NCBI GenBank assembly: GCA_951230915.1
Contig: OX579640.1
Span: 15,396,981 to 15,460,980 of the forward strand
Length of the DNA stretch: 64,000 bases
Origin: Antitrichia curtipendula
Taxonomy: Eukaryota > Streptophyta > Bryopsida > Hypnales > Leucodontaceae
Direction: 5' to 3'
Shown here: one piece after another, positions 37,690 to 47,542 of the stretch
Layout of the letters: every line of letters starts with the position of its first letter
How positions within the stretch are numbered: the stretch's first letter is position 1
Program-made: the position numbers and the translations under genes
The notes under the pieces: model-generated
The model's input: only the letters and a program-made list of their open reading frames with translations
Database searches by the model: none
What the model was told of the DNA's origin: nothing

Positions 37690-37930
37690 AAGTCAAGATA
37701 AAAATTAGAGATAGAAGTTAAAGATTTAGAATTAAATTTAGGAGTAAAAATTTAAAGTTAATTTTAGGAGTAAAAACTTAGAGTTAATTTGAGGACGTAC
37801 AAAGCTAGAGTTAAATTTAGGAGTAAAAAGCTAGAGTTAAGTTTAGAAGTAAAAGATTAGAGTTGAGTCTGAGGAGTAAAAAGCTAAAGCTAAATTAGGA
37901 ATAAAAATATAGGATTAATTTAAGAGTTTA
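37690..37930. repeat. TAGAGTTAA...AGGAGTAAAAA minisatellite, inner LTR
   Basis: About ten imperfect units of 24 bp or so, built on TTTAGGAGTAAAAA and TAGAGTTAA. A related array lies in the outer LTR at 39170-39520. Confidence 0.75.
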
Positions 37931-39169
37931 AAACTTTTGAGAGAGGTGTCACAACCTCAAAAGATAGTCTTGGAGGTTCATGGAAGGAACGTGAGGGTTT
38001 CCCTTCCACGTAGTTGGGGGACGTTAGAAATGACGCCAACCAACTAGTCAACCCTAGACATAGGATAGACAGTTAGAGAGTTAGAAGTTACCATCACCTT
38101 TGATCATCACTGTCATCTTGTTAGATATCCATGCATTTCCAGTAGTATTCGCTGCCATCCACGACACTTAGAAAACGTTAGCATAAAAAGATCCATTGCT
38201 TGGAAGGCACAGTGGACCGCGCTCACAACACCCCCATATATTCAAAAGGTGGATAAAGGCACAGAACCTGGTTGGTGTTCGCCTGATTACCAAGGGCGGG
38301 TAATCTTGCGCCCACAGGGCTTTGGGAAAACTGGTTCCAAGACCAAAAATTAGATTCTAAAATAATCAAATACAAGACTACTTGAAGTTAGAGTCTGTGT
38401 GGGGAGTTGGGCTCGTTTTTGAAACAAAAAATCGACAAGGTAACGGTTGAGAGAAGAAAGGAAGAGAAAATGGGGTCCAGTTATGGCTAAAGCTCCACGT
38501 AAGATAATCATCTGTCCCAAAAACCTGCAAAACCATTCAAAGATAGAAGGAGGAGGAAAGGAGGGGATGGCTATATGGGCAACTTAGGTGAGAGAAACGA
38601 TAAATAGTGACCTAGGTTTAGCTAAGTAGGTGTTAGGAAGAAAATCTCGAGAATTCGTAGTGACCATTAAAAGGCGGATTAGAATGACACAAAGACAAGG
38701 TAGTGTAAGAGGGTAGGAGGGACATTAAAACCTCTTTGGGATTTGAATCTATAGTTGTAAGACATCCATAAAAGTTTAGGTAGGATAGTGTTAGTGTAAA
38801 AAGAGAGAAAGGAAAAGAAAAGGAGAGAGAAGGGAAGGAGAAGGAGTGAGGAAGGGAAAGAAGAGGTTTAGATCGCACGGGGTCCTAATTTTCGAAACAT
38901 AAGCGGTGAGCTTGGGAAAATTCAACCAAGACCAAAGACCACCATGGAGCATGAAGATGTGTACGTGTACGTGGATGAAATTATTTCCGAAACTAGTAGT
39001 GAAGAGGTGAGTTTTTTTTTAATTAGTCCTTGGTGTCTTTTTTCCTAATTAGCGTTGACTTCCTTAATTAGCCCCTTACGCGTGATTAAGCAAGCCGTGA
39101 TTAATACAAGTAGGTGTTAGATTCAAGAGTTGCTAAATTAGGGATTAGATTAGAAGAAGAATCTAGGAT

Positions 39170-39520
39170 CTAAACTAGGAATTAGTTTAGGAGTAAAAAT
39201 CTAGAGTTAATCTAGGAGTCAAATTCTCAAGCAATTATCTGAGAGTTAGGTTAGAAAGTAAAGATTTAGAGTTAAAGTCGAAAGTTAGAATCAAAATTAG
39301 AAGTCAATTTTTAGAGTCAATCGAGAAGCAAAAAGGCTAGAGTAAAAGTTAAATTCTAGAATTAATTTAGGAGTAAAAATCCGAGGGTAAAAGTCAAAAT
39401 ATAGAGTCAAAATTGGAAGTAAAAATTAGAATTAGCACTCTAGAAATAAAAATCTAGAGTTACATTTAAAGATTGAAAATTAGAGTAAAAACTAAGCTTA
39501 GGGTTAGCCCCTAGAATTAG
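39170..39520. repeat. TAGAGTTAA...AGGAGTAAAAA minisatellite, outer LTR
   Basis: Imperfect 20-30 bp units with TAGAGTTAA, AGAGTCAA and GGAGTAAAAAT strings. It is longer and more degenerate than the inner copy, showing that LTR-internal arrays changed independently after the two insertions. Confidence 0.7.
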
Positions 39521-40454
39521 AACCTCCGAGAGAAGTGTCAAAACTCAAAAGATAGTCTTAGAGGTTCATAGAAAGAATGTGAGGGTTTCCCTTTCACGAA
39601 GTTAGGGACGTTAGAAATGACGCCAACTACCCAGCCAACCCTAGACATAGGATAGATAGTTAGGGATTTAGGATTTACTATCACCCCTGGTCATTGCAGT
39701 TAGCATGTTAGTTAGCCTGTTAGTTATCCATGTATTTCTAGTAGTTTCGCTGCCATCCACGACACTTAGGAGACGTTAGCAAAAAATATCCATTTCTTGG
39801 AAGGCACAGTGGACCGCGCTCACAACACCCCCATATATTCAAAAGGTGGATAAAGGCATAGAAGCTGGTCGGTGTTCGCTTGATTACCAAGGGTGGGTAA
39901 TCTTGCGCCCACAATATGCATCAATTTTTGAAATTTAGAATTGATATTATTAGCATTGTTATTGTTTGGAACTTTTTCAAAAAAATTAGAATGTTTCTAA
40001 TTATTTTTTGGTTATAATCACACCAGATTGAACCTTGTATTTTTAAAATTTCTAAAAAAAAATTGGAATTTTTTTGCTTCCGGCCCGAATTGTTTAAGCA
40101 AAGTAAAAATTAGAAATGTCTAAGAAAATGTTGTTTTTTCCATCCCTACTATTTTTTTTGAACATTGGAAAAAATTTATGATTGCTCTTTTTTTCTATGA
40201 GATATATTTTCTATATACAATTTTAAATACCTTTCATATTGAAATTTTGAGAATTAAAAAATGGAAAAAGAATGTCAACTTAGTACTCTATAACATCCTA
40301 CTTTACAAAATATTGAAATATGTTTCATCCTACCAAGAATTTGCATGACCAAATTTGTCCTTTTAGTCCTTGAAGGATTACGAATACAAAATTTGCATCA
40401 ATAAGTTTAAGTTAGTATACTTGTATAAACTTCTACTAAAGATGCCAATAAAAC

Positions 40455-40612
40455 ACTGGCAAGGATTATCCTTTATTAGCTCAATTATAGAAATTTGTCT
40501 AAAGATTCTAAATATTAAGATTTTATATTTAAAAACTTTACTGGCAAGAACTATCCTTTATTAGCTCAATTATAGAAATTTGTCTAAAGATTCTATATTT
40601 AAAAACTTGGAA
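40455..40612. repeat. 85-bp tandem duplication
   Basis: The block from ACTGGCAAGGATTATCC to ATTCTA... is repeated 85 bp later as ACTGGCAAGAACTATCC, with nearly identical sequence after it (TTTATTAGCTCAATTATAG in both). Confidence 0.85.
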
Positions 40613-41647
40613 TGATTTGAGTTTTTTAAATTTAAAATTTAAAACACAATTTTTTAACTACATAGTATCTTCTAACAATAGAATTGAGTTGTCAATTAAG
40701 TTCATGTGGAAAAAATTAATAAACTGAAAACTCAAATTCACTCAAATTTTAATATGGATTGAACTATAGTCAGGATTCTTTACAAACATTTTAGAAGCAA
40801 TCTAATTTTAAAGTTGCATGATTGTTTAGCATTATGTAATGAATGTTTCCCACTTTTGTCTATTCTTTTATCTATGGTGCATTAATTTGTTAGCAATTTG
40901 GATTTGCTTACTTCTTTAATATTATTGCATACCATTATAACAAAGTAACGGATATATAAAATACAAAAATAAGCCAAGGATACAAAAAACTTGAATTTTA
41001 TAATTATTCATCATTTTATTCTATGGATAAAAGAATAGAAAAATAAACTGTTGTAGCCAAATGTGCCTCAATATCTCAAAACTATTAATATCATTCAAAA
41101 TTAGGTAAATCTTTAAAAACTCAATAGTGAATACAATTTCATTTTAATTGAATTAAAAATAAAAATGTAATAATTAAAAAATATAATATATGTAAAATTA
41201 TCAATTTTCACAAACTTATAACCTACTATTAATTGGGCTTAGGGTTGACATTCTATGCATAATAATTACTTAAAGTTGGAAATTGTGATTCATTAGATCC
41301 TTAAAAATAAAATAATTTTTTTTTATTTCATACATGAAAAATTGAAAGAAAATTTTTCAAAATTTTTTCCATCTATATTTTAAAAGTTTTTTTATGATCC
41401 ACCTAGTAAGTCCACTACACGTATCCTAAACCATAAATTTCCAAATTATAAATGTATATATTATCTTTTATAAAATATAGAATATAAATATAAAAAAATA
41501 CTTAAAAATAAATGTACAAACAAGTAAAATAAAATAGTCAATACAAAAAGTTAATCAATTTAAATTTTGAACAAAAAAATTCAAAATTTAAATTCTAGGA
41601 CATTATAAGTTTTAAAAATAACTAAATTAAAAACTTAAACATTTCTA

Positions 41648-41776
41648 AATTTAGAAATTTAGAAATTTAGAAATTTAGAAATTTAGAAATTTAGAAATTT
41701 AGAAATTTAGAAATTTAGAAATTTAGAAATTTAGAAATTTAGAAATTTAGAAATTTAGAAATTTAGAAATTTAGAA
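41648..41776. repeat. 8-bp satellite (ATTTAGAA)n
   Basis: About 16 head-to-tail copies of ATTTAGAA without visible errors, then a break at AGAAAGTAAAAAAC. It is a simple tandem array, not a CRISPR: there are no spacers. Confidence 0.95.
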
Positions 41777-42388
41777 AGTAAAAAACTTCCAAATTCATAA
41801 TTTAAAAATATAAAAATATATGAATATATGAATTACAAGTTTTTAATCTTTATAATGTTCTAAATATATTATTTATAATATATAAGTTTCCAAATTTTAC
41901 AAGTTTGTAGATCTCAACATTTCAAGCTTTTTAATTGGTTGTCTTCAATAGTATGAACAAATGTAATTTGGTAGTTTTCCTAGCTTTGTAGAAAAACTAG
42001 AAGCTTATAAGGAATAATTTAGCCTTTCTAAACCTATAGTACATGGGATTTCTAGGATTATTTGCAAATTAATTGTTTTGAGGTGCTTGATGCTTGGTGT
42101 TCTACCTTCCACTACGATCATTCCACGTAGCATTGGCATACTTGTCAAGTAAGTATAGTAAAGGCAAAAGCTTCCCTCAACGCAAAAGCTCCTGCCCCGA
42201 GGTCCACAGGCAATACAATTAGGATCCACAAGGCAATCGGTGGATTGGGGATTTGAAACAATCGGTGGCATTTTCCCGCAACTTCTGATTGCAGATTGGT
42301 GAAGAACTCCAAAGTGTTCAGCAAAAATCTCGGAGGCCATGTTCTCTTTGAAAAAAGCGAGCAGGAGGAGCTTCAAGAAGGGGAAATT

Positions 42389-45300
42389 ATGGCGGTGGGA
42401 AACGCCGTGAGCTTGGTGTATTCATTGTTGCTGAAAGCGGGAGATCACTGGGACAATGCGGACAATGCGAACTTGGTTTTGATCTGTCTGTTTATGTCTG
42501 TGCTTTTCGCATTTACCGTTCTTGAACGTCTCTTGAAGGAGAATCGGTGGATCAATAAGTCCATTAGGGTGCTTTTTCTGGTGAGTCGTGGTGAATCCAT
42601 CGCAGGGAAATTCCGCGCGCGCGGTTCCACAACTTTTGAATACCTTCAGTTTTGCCTTGAGGAGTCAATTAGGTATATTAGAATCTCATTTTTTGATGTA
42701 TGAAGAAGTTCAGGATCCGAGCTGTCGTCTTCTTTTGAATTGTGCAGGGACTTTGTACCGGAGTTCTCGTTTTGATATCCAACAAAGGTCAAAGCTCGCA
42801 TCTTCTAAAGTTCAACAAGGAACTTTTCTTCAGATTCCTTCTCATGCCCGTAATCTTCAATGCCGGGTATGTTCACCTTTGTCGGTCTGCAATTTCTGAA
42901 TCTTGTTGCATCGGTGAGGTAGATTGTTTGGATTGTATCAGCTCTGGCAGTTGTTTCCGCAGTGTGGTGACACAACTTTGTCTAGTTGTAGATTCTCGAT
43001 GAAGAAGAAGCAATTCTTTGAAAACTTCATAACTATCATGTTATTCGGGGTAGTTGGAGTATTCATTTCTTTCACAATCATTTCAACAAGTATGAAGGCG
43101 AACCTTAAGAAGAAATCGTTCTGTTTAGAGGGATGAAACCTCCTATTCCGATTTTGTCCTCATCATTATGGCTTCATGTGCATGGATAAAGAAGAGGTCA
43201 TTACACTTAGAATCAATTCCTGAACGGGACAATTTCTTGAATTATTCATTAATTGCAGGAACCTCATGGTTATTCCCTAAGCTAGGGACTGACAGCTTGT
43301 CCATACGAGCCATCCTTGGTACAAATTCAACATCTCCCTAAATCCATTTGCGTACACTCTTTGTATCAATTGTGCACAATTTTCTCCTATTGACTTTATG
43401 ATGCATATATTGTCTCTTGTCCGTTGTTCATTCCAACTTTGCCGGGTTTTATTTTTGTAATTGTAGACTAGTTGTTGTTTTCTTGTTTGGGCGTTCTCTG
43501 AGTTTTTGGATGGGGTGGTAGCTATTGGAGTCATTTTTTCTGCAACTGACTCTGTCTGCACGTTACATGTGAGATCGGTGTGATGTTGTTTTCACTTTTA
43601 CAAGCCCTATCTAATTCTAAAAAGAGATACGGCTCGGTAGAAAAGCGCAGCTTTGGCTCTCTATCATTCGCATCTTAGACTGGATCCTATATTATGGGTT
43701 AATGCTTCTAGCACATAACTGTTCAGATTTGTCTTGTATAACCATCAATGTATGATGTGCTCCTTTTCCTCGGCAGAAGTACCTTTACCTGGTCTACTGC
43801 TATTGTAATTCCTTTCAAGCTTAGGTTGTACGTGTTGCATATCCTTGTGTTCTTTGAATCGCCACTCACGGTTCATGTGATGCTTACGATAACTCCCTTT
43901 CCATATTACACCTTCAGGTACTGGACAGGGTGACTTTAGGACCTCCTTGTGCTTAAGTGAGAACTACGTCTAGTTTACTCGAGTTGGGAAGGCTATCCAT
44001 TCAAGCCCTATGCCCTTCAATGTTTTTTTATGGCACTTGTTTCTTCCGCAATATAAAACACATTTTGATTATGAGCTGATTTTGTTGGAACAATATGGTG
44101 TAGAGGGAAATTTATTATTTCATTATTTCATTATCCTTGAGTTATTTGTATCCATCTTGCAGGTGCTCAACCAGGATGAGACGCCCTTACTTTACAGTCT
44201 GGTATTTGGAGAAAGAGTTGTGAACGATGCCACTTCCGTGGTTCTATTTCGGGCTATTCAAACCTACAACTTCGACAACTTTACTCCATTAGAGGGCTTC
44301 CAAATTGGAATCAGTTTCTTGTATTTGTTGTACTTGAGTTGCATTCTGGGAATTGTGGTGAGGATATTTCACCCACCAGTTTGACTTGATTCTGTTGCTT
44401 GGTTCTCGAGCCAACTGCATCTCGTTTCTTTGAGCTGTGGGTTGCTTGGCAAATGAGGATTGGTAGTATAACTGAGATGGACCACATTGGTTGCCTGTCA
44501 GAAATGCTAATTATGATTTATGGCACAACTTCTTTTGGATATGCATTAGACATGTGGACTTGGCAAGCAGTATAAAATGTTGTGACGATTGAGTTGATTT
44601 CTTGTTTTCTAGTGTCCGAATGTGAGGCTGCAAGAATCAGGTTAAAGACCTCTTAGGCTAGTGCAATGGTTGATTGCTTAATACACACTTGCAACTGATG
44701 CTACTTTATGATCATTCATAGATCATAGCTTACTGTGATTTTTGTGAATGGCTTTTTTTTATCGATGGAAATGTTATGACTTGTTAGTGTGATTCACAGA
44801 CGGGTCTGATAAGCGCATATATGACGAAGAGGTATTTTGGCAGGTGAGATTGACCGTTTCTTGTTTATGCGTTCTGCAACAGGTTATTTTAGTCGCGTAT
44901 GTATAAACGCATTGATCAATTGTCTTGAGAGTGACTCTTTTGTATTTGCCAACCTGAAGATTGTGTGTTTCGTTTGATTTTGTTCTTCATGGACTGCAGG
45001 CACTCCACCAATCGTGAAATGACAATCATGATAATGATGGCGTATCTATCTTATCTCTTGGCAGAGGTCAGTTTCAGTATCCATGTGCCCAAATAATAAG
45101 TAATTCCACTTTTCTAATCAGTTCGTTGAGGAAAGGTGGTTTTCCGAACGATTGTTGCAATTTGCGGAACCAGTGGATCTTTGTATCCATCTATCTTACT
45201 TTTGTTTGTGTTATCTTCTGCACTTTTTCTATATGAGTGGAATTCTCTCCATGTTTTTTTGTGGCATTGTGACGTCCCATTATACTTGGCATAATGTCAT

Positions 45301-47542
45301 TGTATATTCTCGAACCACAACCAAGTACGTGTTTCCTTGTTGTACCTCTATTTTAATGTAGCCTCTGATCGCTTTCTTCTTAAGCATGTTGGAGATTGAT
45401 TTGTAAAATCGTCATTCATGTTTGTGCATTGTGTTTTTCTACTCAGCATTTGTCATCTTGGTCTGAATGCTTTCTTCAATTAGAATTCCTTCCTTGTATT
45501 TTTCAGCACCATGCTCTTCTCCTCCTTTTGTAGTTCTGATACCAGCTTCACTGTTGTTATGGCACGCTTTGGTTGATTGCAAGGAACTTTTTGCTGCCAT
45601 GTCTTCCAAAGCAGAGTCTTTCATCTTTCTCTATGTTGGGATGGTAGCACTGGATATCGACAAGTGGAGGATGATCCAATCCAGGTATCAATTCGGACTC
45701 ATGTCCTATGACCTTGAATTCTTTTGCACATTTCTATTGTGAAAGCCAGGTGCTTGTTGACTCAAAAGATTTCCACCCCGTAATTGAAGTGTTTGAGAGT
45801 TTGGAAGTGTCTTGGTACGCCCGCAAGTACTATCATTTCATCTTTGATCTTTATCTCTTTGTTGGTTATTCTGACATGTGACTCGGTTTTGTGATTGCCA
45901 GTTTCTTGGAATCTCTTGGGCTTTTTGGTAGCTTGATGAGCCTCATTATGTTAGGAAGGATTGCATTGGTGTTCCTGCTCTCCATTTTGTCCAACTACAC
46001 TACAAAGTCTGCAGGAGTGAAAATTAGTGTTCATCAAATGGTGACTTCCAGATCCTTCTCTCATCTCTTCATTATCACGAGTTTGGAGACTTGCCTTCTT
46101 TTTTCCTATTTTTGTGAGTGTAGAATCAAGTACTGTATCTGGTGCAAGTGTATTGTGCAAGAAACATTGTGATATACCAGGGTTGTCTATCCGGATGTGA
46201 CGTGGGGTTTTCACGTCCGGATGTCCGTCAGCATCAATCAGGACGCGTCGGGATCGTGTCAAGATCAAAATTTATTTATTTATTTTTTTTTTTTTGAGGA
46301 CGGCCTGTCCGTCGACCTAGACGGCCAGCCGTCGACAGGGACGAACGGCCAGCCGTTGACAAGGACGAACCAGCCATCCACAAGACGGACAGACCGTCCA
46401 AAAAAAAAAAATTTTTTTTTTTTTTTTTTTTGATCCTGACGGATGCCGGGGTTGAATCCGGACATCCTGACGGACGGATAGGACGTGACGGAGACAACCC
46501 TGTGATATACTCGCTATTTTGATTGCTTGAAATGGTCTGATTTCTTCAGATTATCATCTGGTGGGCTGGACTAATGCGAGGAGCTGTGTCCATAGCTTTG
46601 GCGTTCAATCAGGTGACTTTTTAATTCCTTTTTTGAATCCTACCTCAAATTTTTACTATGTCATCGGGTGTTTCTGTCCTATTCTTAACCCCTACATCTC
46701 CTGAAGTTCATATTTTGGATGGATGACAAGATATTGGACAAAATATCATCATTCATGAATTTTTTCTGTTCATTCAATCATTGTTATCCTGTTATTGATT
46801 CATCCAAAGCAATTCTGGAATCTTCATAATACAACCTTTCTTGTAGAGCAGTTTGATGGAATTGAAGTACTATATTGCATAGAGAATTATAAGCAGAATT
46901 ATACAAAAAAGTGGAAAAAATTTGGGTGCGCGAGTGGTGTTGCCCTGCTTTTGCATACTCCAAGTCAATTTTCTGATTTCCTTGATTTTTGTTTCTAAGC
47001 AGTTCACCATGGATGGTAACAAGAATAAAACTGTCCAAGACGCCTCCTTGATCACCACTACCATTATTGTTGTCCTCATCAGCACCATTGTAAGAAACTA
47101 AATCTTTTATTTTCACTGTAAATATAAATACTAGTTGTTATTTTTTAAGACTCAATATGGGTTTTCTTCAGTCTCTCCAAATCCTCATCACAATCATGTT
47201 TTAAATTCCATTTGTTTGCATATGCAGGTGTTTGGAACTTTAACCTGACCTTTTATTGCCTGGTTATACCCACCCCACTACATGTCGAACTTGAGTGATG
47301 TATCTGGTGACCTATCCCCCAAAGCATCCCTTGATGGTGATTATCATCTCCTAGTCGCAAGCAATGAGCAAGATGGAGATAATGAAGCAATGAACCCAAT
47401 TTTTGGAGATTTTGCTTGCTTTCAGTCTATAAGAGAGTTGTTTATTACTACTTTGAGATTCATTATCCATGTATGGAAAAGATTCGATGATGCATATATG
47501 AGGCCCACGTTTACACAACTAAAAGAAGCACTCCTCAAGTGA
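42389..47542 (+). pseudogene. Second NHX antiporter copy, degenerate
   Basis: Tandem relative of the gene at 4431 with the same 14-exon plan: 42389-42580, 42748-42866, 42992-43089, 43259-43318, 43522-43568, 44163-44357, 44800-44843, 45000-45066, 45224-45324, 45583-45684, 45902-46040, 46550-46612, 47003-47089, 47228-47542. Damage: the exon 9 acceptor is CAC instead of CAG (45221-45223). At exon 10 the acceptor AG has moved one base downstream (45582-45583), so its use shifts the frame. TGA interrupts exon 14 at 47246-47248. Exon 7 has lost one codon, and the C-terminal GGRGYV tail is missing. The amiloride-site motif is altered (LFFRFLLMPV) and the core reads FGERVVNDATSVV. Intron 11 holds a hAT MITE. 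Many exons remain in frame, so loss looks fairly recent. Expression of a truncated product cannot be excluded. Confidence 0.9.
46178..46502. mobile_element. hAT-type MITE in intron 11 of the second NHX copy
   Basis: Terminal inverted repeats are CAGGGTTGTCT and AGACAACCCTG. The flanks carry an exact 8-bp duplication TGATATAC (46170-46177 and 46503-46510). The homologous intron of the intact gene has no insertion and keeps the empty-site context, so the ends are certain. The 325-bp body has direct repeats of ACGGCCAGCCGT and long poly-A/poly-T runs (46402-46431), and no transposase. Its termini differ from the 4.8-kb hAT element, so that element is not its direct parent. Confidence 0.93.

Larger units (their letters stand above)
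29723..38316 (+). mobile_element. Inner solo LTR-like unit nested in a member of its own family
   Basis: It begins TGTGAGCTCCC and ends GCGCCCACA, the same termini as the outer unit. Its flanks AGGCT (29718-29722) and GGGCT (38317-38321) match in four of five bases, fitting an ageing 5-bp target-site duplication. Without the hAT insertion it is about 3.77 kb. Homology to the outer unit is easy to follow: 29723-31310 parallels 27312-28890, and 37130-38316 parallels 38530-39913. No coding sequence belongs to the LTR itself. Confidence 0.8.
27312..39913 (+). mobile_element. Outer solo LTR-like unit (about 4.0 kb), split by a nested relative
   Basis: The unit starts TGTGAGCTCCC and ends GCGCCCACA. 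It is flanked by the direct repeat ATATG (27307-27311 and 39914-39918), as expected for LTR termini with a 5-bp target-site duplication. Its left part is 27312-29722 and its right part 38322-39913, about 4.0 kb together. Between them sits a second unit with the same two ends. The left part of each unit matches the other over more than 1.5 kb, and so do the right parts. Neither unit contains gag or pol, so each looks like a solo LTR or a coding-free large-LTR derivative. Orientation is taken from the TATA-like box. Confidence 0.8.
39919..42260. other. AT-rich intergenic DNA with two tandem repeats
   Basis: No gene is supported. The stretch holds an 85-bp tandem duplication (about 40455-40612) and an 8-bp satellite (41648-41776), listed separately. 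The rest is low-complexity AT-rich DNA. Confidence 0.55.

Noticed and set aside
27312..39913. One LTR retrotransposon with the two repeats as its LTRs
   Set aside because: The repeats are arranged alpha-alpha-beta-beta with matching TG/CA ends and nested 5-bp duplications, and there is no internal coding region between LTRs.
41648..41776. Possible CRISPR-like array
   Set aside because: The units abut with no spacers; it is a simple 8-bp satellite in a nuclear plant context.
46197..46497. Overlapping open frames rich in Lys and Phe
   Set aside because: They are produced by the poly-A/poly-T core and GACGGC repeats of the hAT MITE.
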